In this document: piece after piece, positions 16,227 to 24,352 of the stretch | Numbering within the stretch: the first letter of the stretch is position 1 | How the letters are laid out: each line of letters starts with the position of its first letter | Assembly (NCBI GenBank): GCA_002399435.1 | Contig: DHDO01000089.1 | Span: 1 to 31,427 of the forward strand | Source of the DNA: Firmicutes bacterium UBA4874 | GTDB lineage: Bacteria > Bacillota > Clostridia > Caldicoprobacterales > DTU083 | DNA: 31,427 nt | Direction: 5' to 3' | Translations under genes and position numbers: made by a program | Notes under the pieces: generated by a model | Told to the model about the DNA's origin: nothing | Seen by the model: the letters and a program-made list of their open reading frames with translations, nothing else | Databases searched by the model: none

Positions 16227-17813
16227 TTATTTTGATTTTTTCAGCAAGCCTTTTTTCTCCAGGAACTCATGAGCGACAATACTGGCCTTTTTGCCTTCCA
16301 CATCCACTTCGTAGTTCATCTCTGCCATTTCTTTTGTGGTGATGGCATGCTCCAGTTTCTTAAGAACCGGACGAATTTCCGGATACCTGCTGTATAAATC
16401 CTTTCTTGTCAGATTGATGGCTTCATAAGGCGGAAAGAAGCCAAGATCGTCTTTCAGCGGTACCAGCTTTACCTTAACCGTCATGGCATCGGTGGAATAG
16501 GCATCCGTTACGTCGACTTTGTCAGATTTGATTGCCTGATAACGGATGTTTCCCTCCAGGCCCAGAATATCCTTGAAATGGATTCCAAATTGTTTTTCCA
16601 TTTTCGGCAGACAGTCTTCCCGTTGGGAAAAGGCGGTGGTACAGCCAAAACGCAGCTTGGGCGCCTGTTCGACCAAATCCGAAAGCTTCTCCAGGTGCCA
16701 GGTTTCCGCAGACTTCGGGCTGGCACTGATGACATATTCGTTGCTGAATCCCAGCGGCTCCGAGATCAGGACATTGTATTTGCTTTTCATTTGTGTTGTT
16801 ACATCGTGATATACCTTTTTCGTGTCCGTTTCCAGCGGCAGCTTCAACAGGATCGAGGATGCAATGCCCGTATAATCCGTAAACATATCAATGTCTCCGC
16901 GCTTCAATGCAGCAAAGGCCAAAGGGGAGCCGTTCAGATTGAACCGCTCTTCGACTTTGATGTCCGTGTTATCTTCAATCAGATTCTTATATAAATATCC
17001 GAGAATGATGGCTTCCGTAAAATTCTCACTTCCGACGACAATGGTACGATTCTCTTTCTGTACTACGGCAGAAACCCCGGAATAGATGGGGATCACCAGC
17101 AAAAGGGCGCAAAGTCCGAAAGCGACAATCCTTTTTGTAAGAATTTTTCTTGGTGTTTGCGGAACAATCTGATCGGAAGGCTTTAATCCTTCCGGTGTAA
17201 CGACTTCTTCCATTTTGGACAGGATATAGTCTACCAGCAGAGCCAGCAGGGAAGCAGGGATCGCACCCAGCAGCACCAGATTGGGATCGTTGGCGTTCAG
17301 CCCCAGGTTGATAAACCAGCCCAGTCCGCCTGCTCCGGCAAAGGCCGCAATGGTAACCGTACCAACAGCGGTAACGGCAGAAATCCGGATACCGGCCATA
17401 ATAAAGGGAGCAGCCATGGGAAGCTGAACCTGGAACAACCGCTGCATGGGCGAAAGTCCGATTCCATTTGCCACCTCCACTTTGTCGGGATCGATTTCCG
17501 TAATCCCGGTATAGGCGTTTTTGATGATCGGAAGCAGGGAATACAGGACAACCATAATAATCGCCGGCTTCTGTCCAATTCCTACAAAGGGGACCATAAA
17601 GGCAAGCAATGCAATGCTGGGTATGGACTGGAGAAGATTGGCAATCCCAATGACAATGGTGGCCAGAGGCTTACTTTTTGTAATAATCAGTGCAAGGGGA
17701 ATTCCAATGGCCAGAGAAATCAAAACTGCCATGGTGGTCATGTTCAGATGATCGATAAAGAGGTTCAGCAATTCTTCCTTTCGTTCCATAAACATTGAAA
17801 AAAAAGCGTTCAT
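16227..17813 (-). CDS. ABC importer permease fused to its substrate-binding domain (OpuF/EgtU-type)
   Basis: The first part (residues about 18-205) is a ProW/OpuCB-type permease with the EAA loop VANGIGLSPMQRLFQVQLP. A further membrane helix (about 227-249) tethers a C-terminal OpuAC/ProX-type binding domain (about 256-525, starting IVVGSENFTEAIILGYLY). The binding domain therefore faces the outside of the cell. Such fusions take up osmoprotectants (glycine betaine, choline, carnitine), or ergothioneine in the EgtUBC group, or act as the BilE system. The sequence alone does not settle the substrate. The start overlaps the stop of the upstream ATPase gene by 4 bp (ATGA), so the two form one operon and complex. 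The 528-residue length fits this fused class. Confidence 0.9.
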   Translation of the reverse strand: MNAFFSMFMERKEELLNLFIDHLNMTTMAVLISLAIGIPLALIITKSKPLATIVIGIANLLQSIPSIALLAFMVPFVGIGQKPAIIMVVLYSLLPIIKNAYTGITEIDPDKVEVANGIGLSPMQRLFQVQLPMAAPFIMAGIRISAVTAVGTVTIAAFAGAGGLGWFINLGLNANDPNLVLLGAIPASLLALLVDYILSKMEEVVTPEGLKPSDQIVPQTPRKILTKRIVAFGLCALLLVIPIYSGVSAVVQKENRTIVVGSENFTEAIILGYLYKNLIEDNTDIKVEERFNLNGSPLAFAALKRGDIDMFTDYTGIASSILLKLPLETDTKKVYHDVTTQMKSKYNVLISEPLGFSNEYVISASPKSAETWHLEKLSDLVEQAPKLRFGCTTAFSQREDCLPKMEKQFGIHFKDILGLEGNIRYQAIKSDKVDVTDAYSTDAMTVKVKLVPLKDDLGFFPPYEAINLTRKDLYSRYPEIRPVLKKLEHAITTKEMAEMNYEVDVEGKKASIVAHEFLEKKGLLKKSK

Positions 17814-18955
17814 ATGATTCCACTCCTCGAATTTGAAACACTTGCCGTTTCATACTGTTTACTGAGAGAAGACAAGAGGATGCTTTTGGTAAGGTATCCC
17901 ACCAACTGTTTTTTATGATTGATGACAGGAATAATGCCTGAGATATTATAGTCAATCGTGTTGACGATTTTTTTCAGGGTGGTATCTTCGTATACCGAAA
18001 CAAAATCGGTGGAGATAAAATCCTTCAGGGAAGAAGTATATTGTTTGAAATTCTGAAGGTCGCTCAGCCATACGATTCCTGCAATCTCGTGTTTATCGGT
18101 AACCAGCAGGCTGTCCACGGCATAATGGTTCATGACCTGCAGGGCCTGCAGCACTGTACGGTCCCCTGAAATGCGGCAGGGATCCGTTTTCATGATATCC
18201 CGTGCTTCAATGAACTCCGGATTGCTCCACAACCGGCGGGGACCGACAAAATCCGCAACCTCACTGTTGGCAGGATGTTTCAGTATATTCTCCGGGGTGT
18301 CACATTGGACGATATGCCCGTTTTGAATAATGCAAATGCGGTCTGCCAACAGGATGGCTTCATCCATATCATGTGTGACAAACAGGATGGTTTTGTTGAG
18401 CTTTTTCTGCAGTTGGACGATCTTATCCTGCAGCTCCGCACGCACAACGGGGTCCAGAGCGGAAAAAGGCTCGTCCATCAGAATAATGCCGGGATCTGCC
18501 GCGAAGGCACGTGCGACTCCAACCCTGTGCTGCTGTCCGCCGGACAGTTGGCTGGGATATAAACTCCGGTAATCCGGATCCAGATCCACCATTTCCAACA
18601 GCTCATTGATACGGGCTTCCTGCTTTTTTTTCGGCACGCCCAGTACCTTCAGGATAATGCTGATGTTCTCGGCGACTGTCATATGGGGAAACAGGCCGCC
18701 GTCCTGCACCACATAGCCGATTTTCCGCCGCATCCTTGTATCGTTCATTTTGGTGACGGAAACGCCGTCCAGAAGAATGTCTCCCTGATCAATGGTATTG
18801 AGCTTATTGATCATTTTCAGCAGCGTTGTCTTTCCGCAGCCGCTGGCGCCGATCAACACCATAAACTCACCGGTCCGGACCGTCAGATTGATGTTCTGCA
18901 ATACAGACTTGCTTTTGTAGGACTTATATACATTCTCAAACTGAATCAAGATCAC
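17810..18955 (-). CDS. ABC importer ATPase with tandem CBS domains (OpuCA/EgtUA-type)
   Basis: The N-terminal ATPase (residues 1-240) has Walker A GASGCGKTT (36-44), signature LSGGQ (137-141), Walker B ILMDE with Glu162, and H-loop His195. A C-terminal pair of CBS domains (about 251-305 and 310-365) follows. In the OpuA and OpuC families such domains sense ionic strength or bind a nucleotide such as cyclic di-AMP and gate transport. All catalytic residues are present. The GTG start has GAGGAG close upstream; spacing is short. The gene is first in the importer operon, followed with a 4-bp overlap by the permease/binding protein. It is divergent from the sugar kinase gene. Confidence 0.92.
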   Translation of the reverse strand: MILIQFENVYKSYKSKSVLQNINLTVRTGEFMVLIGASGCGKTTLLKMINKLNTIDQGDILLDGVSVTKMNDTRMRRKIGYVVQDGGLFPHMTVAENISIILKVLGVPKKKQEARINELLEMVDLDPDYRSLYPSQLSGGQQHRVGVARAFAADPGIILMDEPFSALDPVVRAELQDKIVQLQKKLNKTILFVTHDMDEAILLADRICIIQNGHIVQCDTPENILKHPANSEVADFVGPRRLWSNPEFIEARDIMKTDPCRISGDRTVLQALQVMNHYAVDSLLVTDKHEIAGIVWLSDLQNFKQYTSSLKDFISTDFVSVYEDTTLKKIVNTIDYNISGIIPVINHKKQLVGYLTKSILLSSLSKQYETASVSNSRSGII

Positions 18956-19020
18956 ACAACTCCTCTTTTTGCTCCCGCAATTTTTTGTTACGAACTTTCA
19001 GGAATCCGCACAGTTCTTTC

Positions 19021-19046
19021 TTATATAAGCTACCCATATAAGCTAC
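19021..19046. repeat. 13-bp direct repeat upstream of the importer operon
   Basis: On the minus strand GTAGCTTATATGG is followed directly by GTAGCTTATATAA (written on the plus strand as TTATATAAGCTAC and CCATATAAGCTAC). It lies about 65-90 bp ahead of the ATPase start, where a promoter -10 or a regulator site would be. A possible upstream -35/-10 pair is TTGATT-17 bp-TAGCTT, whose -10 overlaps the repeat. Confidence 0.5.
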
Positions 19047-19132
19047 ACCTTATCATTTAAGAAATCAAGCTGTTCCCTCCATTTTTATCACAAAAATATA
19101 TCTGGATTTCCATATTGCACCGGGAGGCATCG

Positions 19133-19161
19133 TTGACAGGATATTCCCTCCATGCCATAAT
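19133..19161 (+). promoter_or_regulatory. SigA-type promoter of the sugar kinase gene
   Basis: A perfect TTGACA (19133-19138) and CATAAT (19156-19161) are 17 bp apart. The leader to the ATG is about 100 nt. Confidence 0.75.
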
Positions 19162-19269
19162 ACAAGGGAAGGCATGGAATCTGTGAGTCGGCCTATGCAT
19201 TTTATCAATAATATGGAAAACAGGACGACACATACACAATGAATCTACCAATAAGGAGGCTGGATTTCT

Positions 19270-20343
19270 ATGGAGTTACGAAAAGATTTTACCTATTCCC
19301 TTGTGGTACCGACGAGTATGGGAGTTCGGATTACCCCTGCCGGGGGACAGCCGGTGCACTGCAGCGATACGTTTACCATGCAGGCGACCAGTGCTGAGAC
19401 CAATGTGGCCAGCATCTCGTCTTATCTGGGTCTTCCCGTAAAGGTTCTGACAACATTTGTAAAGGACAGTCCCATCGCTGCGTTCATCAAAAACAATCTG
19501 GCAGGCAGACATATGTCCTACGAAGGGATCGATGTTCCGCAGGGCGGGCCGTGGGGGTACCGGCATCAGTTCAATATTGCGGACAGCGGCTTTGGATCCC
19601 GCGGTCCCAGGGTTCACAACGACCGTGCCGGGGAAGTCGGACTGACGCTGAACAGCAAAGACTTTGACCTGGATCGTCTTTTCGGTCAGGAGGGAGTCCA
19701 AATCCTGCATTTGTCCGGGCTGATTGCTGCCCTGTCCCATGAAACCAGTATTTTTTGTCTGGATCTTGCCAAAGCAGCCAGGAAGTATGGCACACGGATT
19801 TCCTTCGATCTCAACTATCGTGCTTCTTTCTGGAAAGACAGGGAGAAAGAGCTGAGGGATGTCTTCACGGAGATTGCCGGCCTTTCCGATATTCTGGTGG
19901 GCAACGAGGAAGACTTTCAGCTGTGTTTCGGAATGAAAGGACCGGAGGCAGGCGGCAGGAACGTTGCGGCAAAGACAGACAGCTTCAGGGCCATGATTGG
20001 CAGCGTCCGGAAGATGTTCCCCAACGCCTCGGTATTTGCCACCACATTGCGTCAGGTGATCAGCACCAACCGCCATATGTGGGGTGCCATCATGCTGGAA
20101 GGGGAGAATTGGCATGCAGCAGAGCCCCGTGAGATTACCGTGCTGGATCGGATCGGCGGGGGAGACGCTTTTGTCGGCGGCCTGCTGTATGGGATTCTGA
20201 AGGGCTGGGAGCCGGAAAAGTGGCTTCAGTTCGGATGGGCCACCGGTGCCATGGCCACTACATTCCTGACGGATTATGCACAGCCTGCGGATGAGGAGCA
20301 GGTCTGGAGCATCTGGGAAGGCAATGCAAGGGTAAAGAGGTAA
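19270..20343 (+). CDS. PfkB-family sugar kinase, probably 2-dehydro-3-deoxygluconokinase-like
   Basis: This 357-residue protein has the PfkB signature near the C-terminus, DRIGGGDAFVGGLLYG, with catalytic base Asp299 in the GGGD motif. The segment FDLNYRASFWKD (179-190) resembles the DxNxR...W region of KDG kinases. The family phosphorylates sugars or sugar acids with ATP in the cytosol; for KDG kinases the product feeds the Entner-Doudoroff aldolase. No aldolase, dehydratase or sugar transporter is adjacent, so the substrate is not confirmed by context. The start has AAGGAGG at 19253-19259, 10 bases ahead. It is transcribed alone, from its own promoter to a strong bidirectional terminator. 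Confidence 0.88.
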   Translation: MELRKDFTYSLVVPTSMGVRITPAGGQPVHCSDTFTMQATSAETNVASISSYLGLPVKVLTTFVKDSPIAAFIKNNLAGRHMSYEGIDVPQGGPWGYRHQFNIADSGFGSRGPRVHNDRAGEVGLTLNSKDFDLDRLFGQEGVQILHLSGLIAALSHETSIFCLDLAKAARKYGTRISFDLNYRASFWKDREKELRDVFTEIAGLSDILVGNEEDFQLCFGMKGPEAGGRNVAAKTDSFRAMIGSVRKMFPNASVFATTLRQVISTNRHMWGAIMLEGENWHAAEPREITVLDRIGGGDAFVGGLLYGILKGWEPEKWLQFGWATGAMATTFLTDYAQPADEEQVWSIWEGNARVKR

Positions 20344-20415
20344 AGGCAGACCAGGCCCGAAAAGATGTGAATAACAGAAGGGAACGGCAGAGTGCCGGAG
20401 CAAAGTGCAGGGATC

Positions 20416-20454
20416 AAAACAGCACCTTTCCGATGATGGAGAAGGTGCTGTTTT
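20416..20454. terminator. Bidirectional terminator between the sugar kinase and kamA
   Basis: AAAACAGCACCTT pairs perfectly with AAGGTGCTGTTTT (13 bp, 13-base loop). The flanking A and T runs allow it to end transcripts from both sides, as expected between convergent genes. Confidence 0.88.
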
Positions 20455-20497
20455 GCTTTCCTCACGAAATGCTGTAAATGTATTTTATAGGTTTATC

Positions 20498-21643
20498 TTA
20501 TGGATGCTTTGATGGAGTGGTATTGGAAGCCGTTTGGGCTTTGGGTCTTTGGGGAATCGGATAGTGGTATTTTTCGCCTTTGTAGTTCTCAAGCAGGACC
20601 TCACGGTCATCCTTGCGGAGGACATAGTTATAATTAATGGGGATTTTTCCACCGCCGTGGGGGGCATCAATTACATATTTCGGTACGGCAAAGCCGGAGA
20701 TGTAGCCGGTAAGCTGATGCATGATGTCGATTCCGGTATCCACATCGGTCCGGAAGTGGGAGATGCCTCTGGACAGGTCGCACTGGTACAGATAATAGGG
20801 GCGTACCCGCATATGGACCAGTTTCAGCAGCAGATCTTTCATCACTTCCGCATTGTCATTGATTCCTCTCAGCAGCACGCTCTGGTTTCCAAGGGGGATG
20901 CCGGCGTCCACTATGGCAGTACATGCCCGCTCCGCATCCGGGGTGATTTCCTGGGGATGATTGAAATGCGTGTTGATCCAGACCGGCTGATACTTTTTCA
21001 ACATGACCAGGAGCTCTTCGGTGATCCGCATGGGCAGAACCACGGGAACCCGCGTGCCGATGCGGATAATATCCACATGGGGGATTGCCCGGAGTCCGGC
21101 AATAATGGACTCCAGCTTTTTTGTATTCATTGTCAGGGGATCCCCTCCGGAGATCAGGACATCCCGGATTTCCTCATGAGACCGGATGTAATCCAAAGCT
21201 ATTTCCAATTCGCTCTCTGTGATCGTTCCGTCTTCCTCCCCGACGACTCTGCGGCGGGTGCAATGACGGCAATACATGGAACAGACATAGGTTACTAGGA
21301 GCAGTACGCGGTCCGGATAGCGGTGAACAATATTGGGAACCGGGCTGCTTCCCACTTCGTTCAGGGGATCGTCCAGGTCATCACTGCAGTAAAGCGTTTC
21401 CTGAATCGACGGGACACTCTGCATTCGGATGGGATCCTTTTCATCCTCCGGATGAATCAGGGAAGCATAATAAGGGGTAATCGCCATTCGGAACTGTTTC
21501 AGACAGGTGGTGATATCCGTTTTTTCCTGTTCGGATAAGTCAAGTACTTCCGATAACATTTCGGTGTTTGTAATCCTGTGGGCAAGCTGCCATTTCCAAT
21601 TATTCCAGGATTGTACCGGAATGGAGTTCTTCCAACTGGTCAT
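20498..21643 (-). CDS. kamA: Lysine 2,3-aminomutase family radical SAM enzyme
   Basis: The enzyme class moves the alpha-amino group of lysine to the beta carbon, giving L-beta-lysine, using a 4Fe-4S cluster, S-adenosylmethionine and PLP. Seen here are Cys121, Cys125 and Cys128 (CSMYCRHC), the PLP lysine Lys333 in DAPHGGGKIP, and Asp289 (YQCDLS) and Asp326 (VIDAP). All sit at a constant offset of 4 from the Clostridium subterminale enzyme (Cys125/129/132, Asp293, Asp330, Lys337). The two aspartates hold the lysine side-chain amine in that enzyme, so lysine rather than glutamate is the likely substrate. The protein has no Cys after residue 288, so the C-terminal zinc site of the classical enzyme is missing. 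The ATG overlaps the stop of the ATP-grasp gene by 4 bp. Usual partners of the beta-lysine osmolyte pathway (an acetyltransferase) are absent. Confidence 0.88.
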   Translation of the reverse strand: MTSWKNSIPVQSWNNWKWQLAHRITNTEMLSEVLDLSEQEKTDITTCLKQFRMAITPYYASLIHPEDEKDPIRMQSVPSIQETLYCSDDLDDPLNEVGSSPVPNIVHRYPDRVLLLVTYVCSMYCRHCTRRRVVGEEDGTITESELEIALDYIRSHEEIRDVLISGGDPLTMNTKKLESIIAGLRAIPHVDIIRIGTRVPVVLPMRITEELLVMLKKYQPVWINTHFNHPQEITPDAERACTAIVDAGIPLGNQSVLLRGINDNAEVMKDLLLKLVHMRVRPYYLYQCDLSRGISHFRTDVDTGIDIMHQLTGYISGFAVPKYVIDAPHGGGKIPINYNYVLRKDDREVLLENYKGEKYHYPIPQRPKAQTASNTTPSKHP

Positions 21644-22692
21644 GCAATCTCACCCCGTCTCTCGTCTTTCTGCCTTTTCAGGGCAGCATCCAGGATTCCA
21701 TTGATGAGATCGGAATAGGAGACGCCGCAGAATTCAGCGAGCATTGGGTAGTCACTGTAACCGGGAGCCAGTCCGGGAAGGGGATTGACCTCAATGAAAT
21801 GGATCTTCCCGTCGGGCGACATCCGGAAATCCACCCGCGCAAGATCCATACAGCCAAGGACATCGTAGACTTTCCTTGCCATCCCCGTCATTTCTTTCTC
21901 CTGGTCTTTTGTCAGATCAGCAGGGCATTGGTATTCCAAATATTCCGTAAAGCTTTGTTTCAGTTTATAATTGTAAACATGATAGTTTCCCTGGGTGGGT
22001 TTCCGGTATCGGATCTCCATGGGTGGGAACAGCCTTGCGTCCCGGCCGTTTCCAAGGATGCCAACCGTAAATTCCCGTCCCTCGATGTACTCTTCAGCCA
22101 GCATATCCTGTTGGTAAAGATGGATGCTTCTGCCTGCCAGCTCCTGAAGTTCCCTTCTGTTCTTTACGATACTGATCTCCGAAATTCCCTTGCTGGATCC
22201 TTCTGCATTGGGTTTAAGGATGACCGGATAATGAAGGGAACCGGTGGCAAGCGGTGTTTTGGCGGATAAAACGATGCTTTTGGGTGTCCGAACCCTGTAG
22301 GAAGAAACGATTCGCTTTGTCAGCGCCTTATCCAGTGCAATGCACAACGTTGTTTCGTCCGATCCGGTAAACGGTATTCCAAAAAAATGAAGCATGGCCG
22401 GAACCTGCGCCTCACGGCCTCTTCCATGCAAGCCTTCAGCGATATTGAAAGCAATATCCATTTGCTCATGACGCAGTTTTTCCGGCAATGCTCCATCTGC
22501 CTCCAGCAATACCGTTCTGTGACCCCTTTCTTCCAAAGCGGATTGGATCGCATAAACCGTATCGATCCTGTCGTATTCCGCTTCAGCATCCGGGGTATCC
22601 TTCTTTAATCCCTTTTTCAGGTTGTATACAATACCCACTGTTAAGGTACGCTTGGGGAGGGGAACTTCGGAATCCATTTGTTCCATGTTCAA
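21640..22692 (-). CDS. ATP-grasp ligase resembling D-alanine-D-alanine ligase
   Basis: The 350-residue protein has an ATP-grasp fold. It contains KPNAEGSSKGI (nucleotide loop), EEYIEGREFTVGILG, RVDFR, and FIEVNPLPGL with the metal-binding Glu and Asn. Mid-region FNIAEGLHGRGREAQVPA and FTGSDETTLCIALDK are typical of Ddl-like ligases. The Ddl N-terminal motif around GGxSxEREVS, which holds the first D-alanine, is absent; the start reads VGIVYNLKKGLKKD. After PGL it has APGYSDYPMLAE instead of the Ddl TxxSLxP motif. It therefore probably joins a different amino acid pair, forming an amide from an acyl-phosphate. It is first in an operon and overlaps kamA by 4 bp, so beta-lysine is a candidate substrate (inference). 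Confidence 0.85.
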   Translation of the reverse strand: MNMEQMDSEVPLPKRTLTVGIVYNLKKGLKKDTPDAEAEYDRIDTVYAIQSALEERGHRTVLLEADGALPEKLRHEQMDIAFNIAEGLHGRGREAQVPAMLHFFGIPFTGSDETTLCIALDKALTKRIVSSYRVRTPKSIVLSAKTPLATGSLHYPVILKPNAEGSSKGISEISIVKNRRELQELAGRSIHLYQQDMLAEEYIEGREFTVGILGNGRDARLFPPMEIRYRKPTQGNYHVYNYKLKQSFTEYLEYQCPADLTKDQEKEMTGMARKVYDVLGCMDLARVDFRMSPDGKIHFIEVNPLPGLAPGYSDYPMLAEFCGVSYSDLINGILDAALKRQKDERRGEIA

Positions 22693-22735
22693 TTACCAAC
22701 CTTTCCTGAAAGATAAGTATTTTGTTTTCAGCTTA

Positions 22736-22763
22736 AGTATAGTCAAAAAAAAGAGAATGTCAA
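22736..22763 (-). promoter_or_regulatory. SigA-type promoter of the ATP-grasp/kamA operon
   Basis: On the minus strand a perfect TTGACA (22758-22763) and TATACT (22736-22741) are separated by 16 bp. It is back-to-back with the uppP promoter. Confidence 0.75.
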
Positions 22764-22777
22764 TATATTTTTATACG

Positions 22778-22806
22778 TTGAAAGGTTTCTTTTTATGATG
22801 TAAGAT
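22778..22806 (+). promoter_or_regulatory. SigA-type promoter of uppP
   Basis: TTGAAA (22778-22783) and TAAGAT (22801-22806) are 17 bp apart, about 78 bp ahead of the uppP ATG. The -35 lies only 15 bp from the -35 of the divergent operon, so both may share a regulator. Confidence 0.6.
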
Positions 22807-22883
22807 ATACTTGTCCTGCAATTGATTTTTGGAAAATAAACAAAGAAATAATGTGGGAAATATTGTTACTGGAGGAAATTAAT

Positions 22884-23708
22884 ATGCCAATTATTGAGTT
22901 ACTGAAAGCAGTGCTCCTGGGAATCGTGGAGGGAGTTACGGAGTGGCTGCCGATCAGCAGTACCGGACATATGATTTTACTGGACGAATTCATACAATTA
23001 AAGGCATCCCCTGCATTTAAGGAGATGTTTCTGGTTGTCATCCAGCTGGGAGCCATATTGGCTGTCGTTCTGCTTTATTTCAACAAGCTGAATCCTTTTT
23101 CCCGGAGGAAAACCAGTCGTCAGAAGAGGGATACCCTGGCAATCTGGGGCAAGGTAATTGTCGGTATCTTACCGGCAGCGGTTCTCGGCGTTCTTTTCGA
23201 TGATTGGCTGGATGAACATCTGTATAACTACATAACGGTTGCCGTTACCCTGATCCTATACGGCATTTTGTTTATCCTTGTGGAAAACCGGAATAAAACC
23301 CGGAGACCAACGGTGCGATCCTTTCATGATTTGTCGTATCAGACTGCTTTTCAAGTCGGGCTGTTTCAGGTTTTGTCCCTGATCCCGGGAACATCCCGGT
23401 CCGGAGCGACGATTCTCGGTGGAATTCTGCTTGGCGCCTCCCGTCCATTGGCAGCGGAGTATTCCTTTTTTCTCTCCATTCCTGTTATGTTTGGAGCCAG
23501 CGCCCTGAAGCTGGTGAAATTTGGGCTGCATTTTACCGGCATGGAAACTGCCCTTCTGATAACCGGCATGATCGTTGCCTTTGTCGTTTCCATTGCAGCC
23601 ATCAAGTTTTTGCTAAGTTATATCAAGAACAATGATTTCAAGGCTTTTGGATGGTATCGGATTGTGCTGGGCATTCTGGTGATAGGATACTTCCTCCTAT
23701 TCCACTGA
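22884..23708 (+). CDS. uppP: Undecaprenyl-diphosphatase (UppP/BacA)
   Basis: This integral membrane enzyme removes a phosphate from undecaprenyl diphosphate, recycling the lipid carrier for peptidoglycan and other wall polymers. Extra copies give bacitracin resistance. The conserved [14 protein letters not shown] motif near the N-terminus and [10 protein letters not shown] in the second half are both present and intact. About eight hydrophobic segments are visible. I chose ATG 22884 because GGAGGAA (22871-22877) lies 6 bases ahead; an in-frame ATG at 22851 would put that site inside the gene. The result is 274 residues, normal for the family. It is a single gene ending at a terminator. Confidence 0.95.
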   Translation: MPIIELLKAVLLGIVEGVTEWLPISSTGHMILLDEFIQLKASPAFKEMFLVVIQLGAILAVVLLYFNKLNPFSRRKTSRQKRDTLAIWGKVIVGILPAAVLGVLFDDWLDEHLYNYITVAVTLILYGILFILVENRNKTRRPTVRSFHDLSYQTAFQVGLFQVLSLIPGTSRSGATILGGILLGASRPLAAEYSFFLSIPVMFGASALKLVKFGLHFTGMETALLITGMIVAFVVSIAAIKFLLSYIKNNDFKAFGWYRIVLGILVIGYFLLFH

Positions 23709-23716
23709 ATGGTACG

Positions 23717-23758
23717 GGATGAGAGAATATCCCCGATACAGGATGAAGGAATATCCCC
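23717..23758. repeat. 18-bp direct repeat after uppP
   Basis: GGATGAGAGAATATCCCC and GGATGAAGGAATATCCCC lie 24 bp apart and differ at two bases. Each can fold a small hairpin (GGAT with ATCC). They sit between the uppP stop and its terminator; no function is known. Confidence 0.6.
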
Positions 23759-23804
23759 CGGCTGGTGAAAATCCTCTGATTCTGAAATTTCATGAAAAGA
23801 AAAG

Positions 23805-23850
23805 GGAAGAGAAGACCATTCCATGGGGGAGGCTTTTCTTCCTTTATTTT
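23805..23850. terminator. Terminator between uppP and the Hsp70 operon
   Basis: GGAAGAGAAG pairs with CTTTTCTTCC (10 bp with one G-T pair, 18-base loop), followed by TTTATTTT on the plus strand and preceded by A-rich DNA. It fits uppP well and may also end the convergent minus-strand operon. Confidence 0.65.
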
Positions 23851-23914
23851 GTTCCTCATTTTATCTTTTATTTTTGATGCGGCTGAAAACAGGATTAAAA
23901 GAAAACCAGCCGGA

Positions 23915-24325
23915 TCATAAGAAAACCCGCACCTGAAATCTGGTTTGGCAGCGAGGGCATCTTACTACATTCTTTCCCCGTTTGCGGGGAAGACGAAGCA
24001 CCGTTTTGCAATGAGGGCATTTGCGGAAACGGTGGGTCCGGATTTCCCGTATCCTGCGGAAAAGCAGGGATAACTCCGATTGGATGGGGTTCCAGAATTT
24101 CAGGAATATCTCATTTTCCCTTTGTCGTTTATAAATATTGCGTGAAAAGGTCCGAAAGATCAACCAGGCCAAAATGACCCACATCAGGACATCAACAATC
24201 CAGAAACGGGTGAACATGTTGATGACCAATACTACAAAATAAAGTACAAACAAAGCAACATACAGCTGATCTGCACCATATCTTCCGTACATGAAACGCG
24301 ACAGCTTGTCAGTAAATTTTCCCAC
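23915..24325 (-). CDS. Membrane protein with C-terminal zinc ribbon, function unknown
   Basis: The 136-residue protein has two membrane helices (about residues 20-38 and 42-58). A cytosolic basic part follows, ending in a four-cysteine zinc ribbon, CPHC (103-106) and CPRC (123-126). The gene starts with GTG; GGAGC lies about 11 bases ahead. It is the last gene of the Hsp70/DUF5685/J-protein operon, 27 bp after the J-protein gene. A role as membrane anchor or client-binding part for that chaperone set is an inference from position only. I do not recognise a named family. Confidence 0.8.
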   Translation of the reverse strand: MGKFTDKLSRFMYGRYGADQLYVALFVLYFVVLVINMFTRFWIVDVLMWVILAWLIFRTFSRNIYKRQRENEIFLKFWNPIQSELSLLFRRIREIRTHRFRKCPHCKTVLRLPRKRGKNVVRCPRCQTRFQVRVFL

Positions 24326-24352
24326 TTTTATAATTGCTCCTTATCATCATGA

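Noticed and set aside
19276..20403. 375-residue antisense frame over the sugar kinase
   Set aside because: The kinase frame has the PfkB motif, promoter, ribosome binding site and terminator. The antisense frame has none.
22851..22883. Upstream in-frame ATG of uppP
   Set aside because: It would place the GGAGGAA site within the gene and add residues not seen in the family; ATG 22884 fits better.
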